The notes under the pieces were generated by a model. The model ran no database searches. It was not told the origin of the DNA and was given only the letters and a program-made list of their open reading frames with translations. Of a stretch of 64,000 nucleotides of DNA, positions 36,374 to 44,489 are shown piece after piece (position 1 is the stretch's first letter; each line of letters starts with the position of its first letter). The stretch covers positions 310,001 to 374,000 of the forward strand of contig CALSUF010000001.1 in assembly GCA_943789465.1 (NCBI GenBank), written 5' to 3'. Position numbers and translations under genes: made by a program. Source of the stretch: an uncultured Flavobacteriaceae bacterium (GTDB lineage Bacteria; Bacteroidota; Bacteroidia; Flavobacteriales; Flavobacteriaceae).

Positions 36374-37412
36374 AGTTATTGAAATATTGTGATTTTAATT
36401 GTTCTGCAAATACATTAGCAAGTTTAGGTGGAACTGCATTTCCAACTTGCCTCCATTGTTCTCTAAAATTACCTAAGAAAATATGGTTGTTTTTGAAGGA
36501 CTGAATTCGTTTTATTTCTTGAATTCTAAGAAATCTATTTTTCCAATGAAAAGGCCCCATATTGTTAGAATGACTTGCTTGTATCGTCCAAGAAGGTCGG
36601 TCAGGTGATAGTTTAAGTAAGAAAGACCAATATCGTGAACGCCATTTGAAAATGGGGTTTGGATGACCTCTCTCTTCTGTGAAATATAGATAGTTATCGC
36701 CAGGTGGTATTAGCTTTAATAAATTCTTGTGTTTAGAGCCTGCTTGCATTTTTTCGTCTTCTTCTAAGTCAAAGTCAATATCTCCTAATATATCTCCACA
36801 AGTAACCCAAGGTTTTAATCCTTTAATCAGCTTTTTAGGGTCAGAATGAGTCGTTTCTGGATATTTGAAATCATCAAGTTCTTTTTTTACACCAATACAA
36901 ATAAATCTTTGTCTTGTTTGAGCAACACCAAAGTCGGCAGCATTTACAACTTTATGGAATATTTTATATCCTAATCTTTCACTTTCTTTTTCTAATAATT
37001 CTAAGGCTGCTTTATGAGGTTTAAATACAAAGCCAGCAACATTTTCAAAGAAAAAAAACTTAGGCTCTAATTCTTCAACGGCACGGATATAATTCGAAAC
37101 TGTTGTAAATCCATCAATATCGTCTATACCTCTATCTTTTTCAGTTCGATAGAATCTTGATTTTGAAAAAGGTGGGCAAGGTGGACCACCAACTAAACCA
37201 TCAACCTCATTATGTTTCGCTTTTATTTTTTTGAAGTCAATATTTACAATATCGTCACAAACAACCTCACAATCAGTAAAGTTTTGTTGTAAAGATTCAC
37301 AAGCTCTATCCCAAATATCAGAAGCGAAAACAGTTTGAAACCCAGCTTCTTCAAAACCAAAATCGACACCACCAACGCCTGAAAAAATGCTTACTATTTT
37401 TGGCTTTGTCAT
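36315..37412 (-). CDS. DNA cytosine-C5 methyltransferase (second)
   Basis: This 365-residue protein has motif I IVSIFSGVGGVDFGFEEAGF, motif IV GGPPCPPFSKSRF with the catalytic cysteine, motif VI ENVAGF, motif VIII QTRQRFICIGV, and motif X RQVGNAVPPKLANVFAEQL. The catalytic motif reads PCP, not the usual PCQ. It modifies a cytosine in one DNA strand of the recognition site. It begins inside the end of the preceding methyltransferase (4-base overlap) and overlaps the nuclease gene. Confidence 0.93.
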   Translation of the reverse strand: MTKPKIVSIFSGVGGVDFGFEEAGFQTVFASDIWDRACESLQQNFTDCEVVCDDIVNIDFKKIKAKHNEVDGLVGGPPCPPFSKSRFYRTEKDRGIDDIDGFTTVSNYIRAVEELEPKFFFFENVAGFVFKPHKAALELLEKESERLGYKIFHKVVNAADFGVAQTRQRFICIGVKKELDDFKYPETTHSDPKKLIKGLKPWVTCGDILGDIDFDLEEDEKMQAGSKHKNLLKLIPPGDNYLYFTEERGHPNPIFKWRSRYWSFLLKLSPDRPSWTIQASHSNNMGPFHWKNRFLRIQEIKRIQSFKNNHIFLGNFREQWRQVGNAVPPKLANVFAEQLKSQYFNNYEHTRHDNTRQERLKISSY

Positions 37413-38620
37413 ATGTTAGAAATTAAGTGTTTAACGATTGCTTCTCCAAGTAAAGATGGAACTGCATTACCTATCTGTTTTTGAACTGAGCGTCTTGTTC
37501 CAACAAAATGATAATCTTCAGGAAACGTTTGTAGTGCTGCTATTTCTGGAACTCTTAATCTGCGATTATTCCAATGAAAAGGACCTACCCAAGGACCAGG
37601 TTGAGCCGCAATAGTCCAAGAAGGCAGATTAGGATGAAGTTTTAATAGGAAACTCCAAAATCTTTTATTTGCTTCAAATTTGGGATTTGGGTGTCCGTCT
37701 CTTTCTGTTAAAGCAAAATAATTTTTTCCTGGAGGTATTTGCTTTAGTTCTTCATCATAAGTTTTTCCAGTAGTTAATTCTGATGGCTCAAAGTATTTAT
37801 CATCATCAAATTTCCCAATCCAATCTATTACTCTCTCACAAGGTTTTAATTGACTGTTAAGAATTATTTCTTTGTCGCTTCCGTGTGTTTTAATCGGTTC
37901 GCCCACAATTTCTTTACGAGAAGCAATAAAAAACACTCTTTTTCTTTTCTGAGGAACACCAAAGTCAAGTGCGTTGGCTCTATAAACAATGTATTTATAA
38001 CCTAGTTTATCTATTGCTTCTTCTAAGTTTTGGACAGCTTGTTTATTTTTTGGGTGAAGCAAACTTTCTACATTTTCTAAAATGAAACCGTCCGGATTTA
38101 ATTCCTCAATCATTCTTAGGTAGTTACCAATCATATTCCTTGGGTCTTCACTTCCAAGCCTGTTTTTATGAGTTACCCAATAACCAGCTTTGGAAAAGGG
38201 CTGACAAGGAGGTCCTCCAACAAGAATTAATTTTTCAGGATTATGTGCTTTGATTATTTTAGAATAGTCAACTGCACTCATCTCTTTTATGTCCTTGTGA
38301 AAGTGTGAAGAATGCGAGAAATATTCGTTTCTCTTCATTGTAGCTACACTATCTCTGTCAAAATCTAAGCTTGAAATTACTTTGCTTCCTGCTAGTTGAG
38401 AACCAATGTCTAAACCACCTGCGCCTGAAAAGAATCCAATAGTTTGTGTTTTGCTGTCGATAATTTGTTCTACTTTATCATTTACAGTATATCCTCTTTT
38501 CTCATATTTAATCCCGAGAAATTGCTCTTTCTTAATTTTAAATTCATTTTCAAATAACCGCAATTGTGGCTCTTCTAATAATGATAAAAATTCTCTTTCT
38601 AACTTGTAAGTTGCTAGCAT
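37409..38620 (-). CDS. DNA cytosine-C5 methyltransferase (first)
   Basis: This 403-residue protein has an N-terminal extension of about 55 residues, then motif I IGFFSGAGGLDIGSQLAGSK, motif IV GGPPCQPFSKAGYW, motif VI ENVESL, motif VIII QKRKRVFFIAS and motif X KQIGNAVPSLLGEAIVKHL. It is clearly different from its neighbour, so the two are not a recent duplication; two C5 enzymes in one system suggest an asymmetric target with a cytosine to protect in each strand. It starts 5 bases after the controller gene stop. Confidence 0.93.
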   Translation of the reverse strand: MLATYKLEREFLSLLEEPQLRLFENEFKIKKEQFLGIKYEKRGYTVNDKVEQIIDSKTQTIGFFSGAGGLDIGSQLAGSKVISSLDFDRDSVATMKRNEYFSHSSHFHKDIKEMSAVDYSKIIKAHNPEKLILVGGPPCQPFSKAGYWVTHKNRLGSEDPRNMIGNYLRMIEELNPDGFILENVESLLHPKNKQAVQNLEEAIDKLGYKYIVYRANALDFGVPQKRKRVFFIASRKEIVGEPIKTHGSDKEIILNSQLKPCERVIDWIGKFDDDKYFEPSELTTGKTYDEELKQIPPGKNYFALTERDGHPNPKFEANKRFWSFLLKLHPNLPSWTIAAQPGPWVGPFHWNNRRLRVPEIAALQTFPEDYHFVGTRRSVQKQIGNAVPSLLGEAIVKHLISNI

Positions 38621-38625
38621 ATATC

Positions 38626-38829
38626 TTAATTCTTTTTTTCTAACGACTCAACGAGTAAATCTTTAGCTTCAATGTTCAATATTTCTCCTATTTTGTATAA
38701 ATCTTCAATACTCGGTTGTCTTCTATTCTGAACATAGGAATTTACCATATTGTAGCTTTTTCCTAATTTTTCAGCAAGCCAAGTTTGCTTTATACCTCTT
38801 TCTTCTAAAACTTCTTTTATCCGATTCAT
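38626..38829 (-). CDS. XRE-type controller protein of the restriction system
   Basis: This 67-residue helix-turn-helix protein starts at ATG 38829 (MNRIKEVLEERGIKQTWLAEKLG). A longer frame with TTG at 38853 is unlikely, because that TTG is the end of a perfect -7 box. The HTH runs about residues 10-55 (KQTWLAEKLGKSYNMVNSYVQNRRQPSIEDLYKIGEIL). It resembles controller (C) proteins that time restriction gene expression. It is the first gene of the reverse-strand island operon, 5 bases before the first methyltransferase. Confidence 0.85.
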   Translation of the reverse strand: MNRIKEVLEERGIKQTWLAEKLGKSYNMVNSYVQNRRQPSIEDLYKIGEILNIEAKDLLVESLEKKN

Positions 38830-38850
38830 TTCAGAGTGTTTTCTATTCCT

Positions 38851-38882
38851 CAAATATAGAGTGATATTTTAATATCTCACTG
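38851..38882 (-). promoter_or_regulatory. Controller-gene promoter with embedded palindromic operator
   Basis: On the reverse strand TATATTTG (38851-38858) is a perfect -7 box. TTC, a 2 of 3 match to the -33 TTG, lies 23 bases upstream (38882). Between them sits a palindrome GATATT-TT-AATATC (forward strand 38863-38876). Binding there would block RNA polymerase, as expected for autoregulation by the HTH protein. Transcription would begin about 15 bases before the ATG. Confidence 0.45.
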
Positions 38883-39438
38883 AATGAGCTAAATATTTAT
38901 CAACAATTTCGGGTGGCGGTGGGGAAGGGCAAACTCTTTTTATTTTGTGAGGCACGAGCAAAATGAAATGTGCTTGACCGTGAGGTGGCTCTTTTTTGCG
39001 TTAGCGAGAATAGCATAAAATAAGCAACGTAGTTGCGGTTTAAGCGTGCCGCAGGCACTTTCGCTAACTACCGCATTTCGGTACCAGTACCGATATCTCT
39101 ACTATGATTCGATCGCTACGTTAGCTGTATTTAAAGCACTGTAATTCAGTGGTTTTTGACGTTTAAACCTTGTTTTAACGGCCCTTAGCCCCCCCTCTAA
39201 CTAGAGCCCTGTGCAAACCTAAATTCAGTTATTACCATAACTAGTAACGTCCTAATAACGCCTTAATCAGGCGGATATCAGAACCCTTCCTTTAGGGTGT
39301 TCAATAAAATAATATCTTAAACGTCGGTTAAATTGCTTACGAAGATTTAGACTTGGGGTCAAAATCAGTTATAAACGTACTAAAAAAAGGACAGAGTTCC
39401 AAGAAAACAAAGACTTTAACACATCAGAGTCCAACAAA
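38883..39438. repeat. Non-coding right flank of the restriction island with nested hairpins
   Basis: No gene longer than a few dozen codons is seen. Bases 39000-39068 form a nested structure: GTTAGCGA (39000-39007) pairs with TCGCTAAC (39061-39068) and encloses hairpins GCAAC-GTA-GTTGC (39024-39036) and GTGCC-GCA-GGCAC (39046-39058). A further hairpin CACTG-N5-CAGTG followed by Ts lies at 39137-39155. The GC content of 38900-39120 is higher than its surroundings. It may be a dispersed element or a scar of the insertion. Confidence 0.45.
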
Positions 39439-39467
39439 AAAAGTCACAACCAAAGGCTGTGACTTTT
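39439..39467 (-). terminator. Terminator of the aldehyde dehydrogenase gene
   Basis: AAAAGTCACA and TGTGACTTTT form a 10-base stem around a 9-base loop, 23 bases past the stop of the reverse-strand dehydrogenase, with a T-rich run on the reverse strand. Confidence 0.8.
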
Positions 39468-39489
39468 AAAAAAGGAGGGGTATAACCCC

Positions 39490-41043
39490 TTATAAATCAA
39501 ACTTAATGCCTTGCGCTAGAGGCAACTCATCAGAATAGTTAATCGTATTGGTTTGTCGGCGCATGTACACTTTCCAAGCATCAGAACCAGACTCGCGTCC
39601 GCCTCCAGTTTCTTTTTCACCACCAAAAGCACCACCAATTTCGGCACCAGAAGTTCCAATATTTACATTGGCAATCCCACAGTCAGAACCAGCATAAGAC
39701 AAGAATTTTTCAGCTTCTTTTAGCTCATTGGTCATAATCGCAGACGACAAGCCTTGCGCTACACCATTTTGTTTTTGGATGGCATTTTCCACGCCACCAG
39801 AATATTTCATTAAATATAAGATCGGCGCAAAGGTTTCGTGCTGTACAATTTCAAAATGATTTTCAGCCTCAATAATTGCAGGCTTTACATAACAACCACT
39901 TTCATAGCCTTCACCTTCTAAAACACCACCATCGACCAGCACTGTGCCGCCTTCGGCTTTTGCTGTTTCAATCGCCGCTAAATAAGTGTTTACAGAATCA
40001 TGATCAATCAAGGGTCCAATGTGGTTGTTTTCATCTAATGGATTTCCAATGGTCAATTGTCCATACGCTCCCACAATAGCGTCTCTTACTTTATCATAAA
40101 CAGACTCGTGAATAATCAATCTGCGCGTCGAAGTACAACGTTGTCCGCAAGTGCCTACAGCACCAAAAATAGCACCTGGAACCACCACTTTTAAATCTGC
40201 TGTTGGGGTTATAATAATGGCGTTGTTGCCACCCAATTCTAGCAAGGACTTTCCAAAACGCTGAGCAACAGTTGCGCCAACAATTCTTCCCATTCTAGTA
40301 GAGCCAGTTGCAGACACCAAAGGCACTCTGGTATCTGTTGTCATCATTTCTCCAACAGTATAATCGCCATTGATGATTGAGGAAATACCTTCAGGCAAGT
40401 TATTTTCTTTTAATATTTCGGCAATAATATTTTGACAGGCAATAGAGCATAAAGGTGCTTTTTCAGAACCTTTCCATACACATACATCGCCACAAATCCA
40501 AGCCAAAGCCGTATTCCAAGCCCAAACAGCGACTGGAAAATTAAACGCAGAGATGATACCTACCACGCCAATCGGGTGCCATTGCTCTCGCATCACATGG
40601 CCAGGACGTTCAGAAGGAATGGTTTGTCCGTTTAATTGTCGAGACAATCCAACTGCAAAATCACAGATGTCAATCATTTCCTGAACTTCTCCATATCCTT
40701 CTTGTAGGGATTTCCCCATTTCATAAGAAACCAATTTTCCGAGAGGCTCTTTTAAATCTCTTAACTTATTTCCAAACTGACGTACAATTTCGCCACGTTG
40801 GGGCGCTGGCATTGTGCGCCACACCGGAAACGCTGCCGTTGCTGCCGTCATCACCGCTTCATAATCTTCTTGAGAAGTGCAAACAACACTTCCAATTTTT
40901 TGACCATCTACAGGTGAAAAACTATCGATACTAGGTCCGTTAGCAAAACTATTTGCGCCTGTTGACGTTCCTAAGTTTATAGCTTTTACACCAAGAGCAT
41001 CTAGTGCTTCTTGGATTTTAAAATCAGTTGAGATTGTATTCAT
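39490..41043 (-). CDS. ALDH7-type aldehyde dehydrogenase (aminoadipate semialdehyde type)
   Basis: The start chosen is ATG at 41043 (MNTISTDFKIQEALDALG), giving 517 residues; the upstream in-frame extension looks non-coding. The NAD-dependent ALDH core is complete, with ISAFNFPVAVWAWN, the general base in LELGGNNAII near 273 and the nucleophile in GTCGQRCTSTRR near 308. The pattern resembles the ALDH7/antiquitin family, which oxidises piperideine-6-carboxylate/aminoadipate semialdehyde in lysine degradation. Substrate is inferred from family only. It is monocistronic. Confidence 0.88.
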   Translation of the reverse strand: MNTISTDFKIQEALDALGVKAINLGTSTGANSFANGPSIDSFSPVDGQKIGSVVCTSQEDYEAVMTAATAAFPVWRTMPAPQRGEIVRQFGNKLRDLKEPLGKLVSYEMGKSLQEGYGEVQEMIDICDFAVGLSRQLNGQTIPSERPGHVMREQWHPIGVVGIISAFNFPVAVWAWNTALAWICGDVCVWKGSEKAPLCSIACQNIIAEILKENNLPEGISSIINGDYTVGEMMTTDTRVPLVSATGSTRMGRIVGATVAQRFGKSLLELGGNNAIIITPTADLKVVVPGAIFGAVGTCGQRCTSTRRLIIHESVYDKVRDAIVGAYGQLTIGNPLDENNHIGPLIDHDSVNTYLAAIETAKAEGGTVLVDGGVLEGEGYESGCYVKPAIIEAENHFEIVQHETFAPILYLMKYSGGVENAIQKQNGVAQGLSSAIMTNELKEAEKFLSYAGSDCGIANVNIGTSGAEIGGAFGGEKETGGGRESGSDAWKVYMRRQTNTINYSDELPLAQGIKFDL

Positions 41044-41116
41044 TTGTATTGTTTTAATAATCGTTTCAAGTTGCGAATATAATAATTTTACACCCACTTT
41101 AATGATAATTACACAA

Positions 41117-41589
41117 TCATTTCCAGTCGCAAAAGGGTGTCTTGCTGAGGTAAGAATTATAATATTTTAGGTCGCCTGTGACCTCCTGTCCGAGCCAATC
41201 GGGTTTGGAGAACTTTTCGTCTTCAGAACCAAGCTCAATTTCTGCCACAACCAAGCCTTTGTTGGGTCCCCTAGAAATTCGTCGATTTCAAAAACATGCT
41301 TTCCTACAATAACCTCATATCGGATTTTATTGATCACATGGTCTTCACACAGCTTTAGAAGTGCTTCGGCGTCTGTTTTAGAAATTTCTTTTTCCCATTC
41401 AAACCGACTGAGACCACTGTTATTACTTTTTCCTTTTACAGTGATAAACCCAACTTGGTCTTTAAGCCGAATCCGAACAGTTCGTTCGGGGTCAGAATTT
41501 AGATACCCTTGGGTAATAGAGGACTTTTTGGAAGCCTCTTTACGGTAGTCATTATGGGTGACCAAAAATTTACGTTCAATTTCAATCAT
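41117..41589 (-). pseudogene. CYTH domain protein with a frameshift
   Basis: ATG at 41589 gives the CYTH start MIEIERKFLV (ExExK signature) and TVRIRLKDQVGFITVKG. The frame is good through HVFEIDEFLGD, then shifts near 41268. Continuing in another frame restores NKGLVVAEIELGSEDEKF, PDWLGQEVTGDLKYYNSYLSK and a stop at 41117, for about 156 residues. The change is equal to two extra bases or one missing base. CYTH proteins bind triphosphates, often as triphosphatases. Either the gene is broken or the assembly has an error. Confidence 0.8.
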
Positions 41590-41836
41590 AAAATAGAAGT
41601 TAGAAGCTCTAAATTTACACTTTGTCAAGCGAATTATCAATACAAAACAGAAAACAACTTTTTTTAATAGCACTATAGTGCAGGACTGCTAGAAAATGTG
41701 AAAGGATTCTTCGGGTTTGCTAAGATTTTGCCCAGAGAATACAATCAATATTTGAATATTCGCAAAAATAGTGGTTTTATAGATGTGTATTGGCTAGGCT
41801 TTAGTAATTTTGGAAGCACTAAAATGTAAATAAGCA

Positions 41837-44416
41837 ATGTCGACACAGCCAAAAATCACGAGGTTCAATCAAAATGTATTATCAAAATACCAAATATACA
41901 ACAGTATATTTATGACCTTGCCTTTTGATACCATCACAAAAACAGGTGCGTTGTTGCCTCTTTTTTTTGAAACCTGTCAAAAAGGATTTTCAAATGATGA
42001 AGATCCTACAGCAATTGTAAATTCATTTTTTAAGAAATACCAAGCCAGACGCTCCCCGAAAAGCCAAATTGATTTACTCTTTCGTTTTATACAATATATT
42101 GAACGTCAAGTAGTCCTTTTTGATGCTATTGAAGATGCCGCCTTTCCAGTTGTCAATAACATGGACGGTATTGGAACGCTGCGAAGTCTGAAAGAAACGG
42201 TGACGTCTGAAAATAAATTAGAAGTGCTGCAGAAGTACTTAGAAGAATTTAAAGTACGTATTGTACTCACGGCACATCCTACACAATTTTACCCTGGCTC
42301 TGTATTAGGAATTATTACTGATCTAACGGAGGCCATTCGTGAAAACGACTTATTTCGCATCAATGAACTCTTAGCCCAATTGGGAAAAACACCTTTTTTC
42401 AAACAGAAAAAACCAACGCCATATGATGAAGCCGTCAGCTTGATATGGTATTTAGAACATGTGTTTTACAAGTCTTTTGGGACGGTTTATGACTACATCC
42501 AACAAAACATTTTTGATGGAAAACACATTGATAATGACATTATAAATATTGGATTCTGGCCAGGAGGAGATCGAGACGGCAACCCGTTTGTAACTCCAGA
42601 AATTACACTAAAAGTAGCAGCAAGGCTTCGAGAAACGATTATAAAAAATTACTATCGCGATGTCCGTGGTCTTAAAAGAAAACTATCTTTTGCCGGAATT
42701 GAAGATCGTATTATCGCACTAGAAGTAGAGCTTTATAAAATTGTAACTCAAAAGAAATCGACCCTTACTCTAGAAGGTTTAACTTCAGAGCTGAAAGAAA
42801 TTAAAGCCATAATTGTTGAAAAACACCAGTCGATGTATGCCGCTGAGGTGAATAGCCTTTTGAATAAGATTCACCTATTTGGATTCCATTTTTCTACTTT
42901 AGACATCCGACAAGACAGTCGTGCACACGCCAAAGTATTTAATGACATGGTGGATGTACTGATTGAAAGTGGAAGCGAGGCATTCCCAAAAAATTACCAC
43001 AGTCTATCAGAAAAAGATCAGGTTAGAATACTTTCAACCATCAAAGGTACCGTTGATTTGTCATTGATATCAAATAAAGACACGCTAAAGGCACTCAAAA
43101 CGATGGCGGCTATAAAAACAATCCAACACACCAATGGAGAAAAAGCTGCGAATCGTTATATTATAAGTAACAATCAAAGCACGCTTCACGTGATGCAATT
43201 GTATGCCATGCTAAAGCTTGTCGCTTTTCACGAAAAACTTACAGTTGATGTGGCACCGCTTTTTGAAACGATTACCGACTTGGAAAATGCGCCACAGGTA
43301 ATGGAAGATTTGTATTCCAATCCAGAATATGCAGCCCACCTAATATCTCGTGGCAACAGACAAACCATTATGCTTGGGTTTAGTGATGGCACAAAAGATG
43401 GAGGGTATTTAATGGCCAACTGGGCTATTTATAAAGCAAAAGAATTATTGACCGCAATGTCTAGAAAATATGATATTACGGTGATTTTCTTTGATGGTCG
43501 TGGCGGACCACCAGCAAGAGGTGGTGGAAAAACACACAATTTTTATGCTTCTCTAGGTCCAACAATAGAAGATAAAGAGGTGCAGTTAACGATTCAAGGT
43601 CAAACGATCAGCTCTAATTTTGGAACACTAGAATCCTCGCAATATAATCTTGAACAGTTAATTAGTTCAGGCATACACAACAGCCTTAGCGATAAGGACC
43701 TTAGAATGACACCCGAAAACAGAGAAGTCATGTCTCAGCTGTCTAAATTGAGTTACGAGGCATATGTAGATTTTAAAGCGCATCCTAAGTTTATTTCTTA
43801 CTTAGAACACATGAGTACTTTGAAGTTTTATGCCAAAACCAACATTGGAAGTCGCCCATCTAAACGAGGGAAAGCAGAAGGCTTGGTGTTTGAAGATTTA
43901 CGTGCCATTCCGTTTGTAGGCTCTTGGAGTCAGTTGAAGCAAAATGTTCCAGGATTTTTTGGCGTAGGAACAGCGCTTAAGCACTATGAAGACATAGGAG
44001 AGTTTGACAAAGCACAACACTTGTTTAAAACGTCTGATTTTTTCAAAACATTAATTGAAAACAGTATGATGTCCTTATCTAAATCTTTCTTTGACTTGAC
44101 AAAGTACATGTCTAAAGATCCAGAATACGGAGCGTTTTGGAATGTAATTTATAACGAATACATTACCACTAAACGCTTGTTGTTAAAACTTACAGGATAT
44201 AATGAATTGATGCAAGAAGAGCCAGCCGGTAAGGCTTCTATTTCTGTAAGAGAATCTATTGTGTTGCCGTTGTTAACGATCCAACAATATGCTTTAAAGA
44301 AAATACAGGAACTTGAAAAAGTAAGCCCTAAGGACGACGCTCAGATAGCAATTTACGAAAAAATCGTTATGCGCTCGTTATTCGGAAACATCAATGCAAG
44401 TCGAAACTCTGCATAA
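41837..44416 (+). CDS. ppc: Phosphoenolpyruvate carboxylase
   Basis: This 859-residue enzyme carboxylates PEP with bicarbonate to give oxaloacetate, refilling the TCA cycle. The catalytic histidine is in VLTAHPTQF near 143, followed by GFWPGGDRDGNPFVT near 235, FHFSTLDIRQDSRAH near 350 and the glycine-rich loop FDGRGGPPARGGGK near 552 (Bacteroidota variant of FHGRGGxxGRGGG). Length is typical for the group. It is monocistronic, ending at a strong terminator. Confidence 0.94.
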   Translation: MSTQPKITRFNQNVLSKYQIYNSIFMTLPFDTITKTGALLPLFFETCQKGFSNDEDPTAIVNSFFKKYQARRSPKSQIDLLFRFIQYIERQVVLFDAIEDAAFPVVNNMDGIGTLRSLKETVTSENKLEVLQKYLEEFKVRIVLTAHPTQFYPGSVLGIITDLTEAIRENDLFRINELLAQLGKTPFFKQKKPTPYDEAVSLIWYLEHVFYKSFGTVYDYIQQNIFDGKHIDNDIINIGFWPGGDRDGNPFVTPEITLKVAARLRETIIKNYYRDVRGLKRKLSFAGIEDRIIALEVELYKIVTQKKSTLTLEGLTSELKEIKAIIVEKHQSMYAAEVNSLLNKIHLFGFHFSTLDIRQDSRAHAKVFNDMVDVLIESGSEAFPKNYHSLSEKDQVRILSTIKGTVDLSLISNKDTLKALKTMAAIKTIQHTNGEKAANRYIISNNQSTLHVMQLYAMLKLVAFHEKLTVDVAPLFETITDLENAPQVMEDLYSNPEYAAHLISRGNRQTIMLGFSDGTKDGGYLMANWAIYKAKELLTAMSRKYDITVIFFDGRGGPPARGGGKTHNFYASLGPTIEDKEVQLTIQGQTISSNFGTLESSQYNLEQLISSGIHNSLSDKDLRMTPENREVMSQLSKLSYEAYVDFKAHPKFISYLEHMSTLKFYAKTNIGSRPSKRGKAEGLVFEDLRAIPFVGSWSQLKQNVPGFFGVGTALKHYEDIGEFDKAQHLFKTSDFFKTLIENSMMSLSKSFFDLTKYMSKDPEYGAFWNVIYNEYITTKRLLLKLTGYNELMQEEPAGKASISVRESIVLPLLTIQQYALKKIQELEKVSPKDDAQIAIYEKIVMRSLFGNINASRNSA

Positions 44417-44436
44417 ACTACAATTTATATTAAATT

Positions 44437-44468
44437 AAAAAGCCTCTAGATACATCTAGAGGCTTTTT
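44437..44468. terminator. Bidirectional terminator between ppc and amt
   Basis: A perfect 15-base inverted repeat (AAAAAGCCTCTAGAT / ATCTAGAGGCTTTTT) with a 2-base spacer is flanked by an A-run and a T-run, so it can end both convergent genes. Confidence 0.9.
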
Positions 44469-44489
44469 GTTGACTAATTAAATAAACAG

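Noticed and set aside
38830-38853. TTG start of the controller protein
   Set aside because: The TTG is the last part of a perfect -7 promoter box, so it is probably upstream of the transcription start.
39000-39068. Integron attC site
   Set aside because: The arms GTTAGCGA/TCGCTAAC do not match the GTTRRRY/RYYYAAC core, and no integrase gene is seen.
41044-41097. N-terminal extension of the aldehyde dehydrogenase
   Set aside because: Eighteen added residues have no family match; ATG 41043 gives the normal length.
41789-41812. ppc promoter TTG...TAATTTTG
   Set aside because: The -7 box is perfect, but the TTG is only 12 bases upstream, outside the normal spacing.
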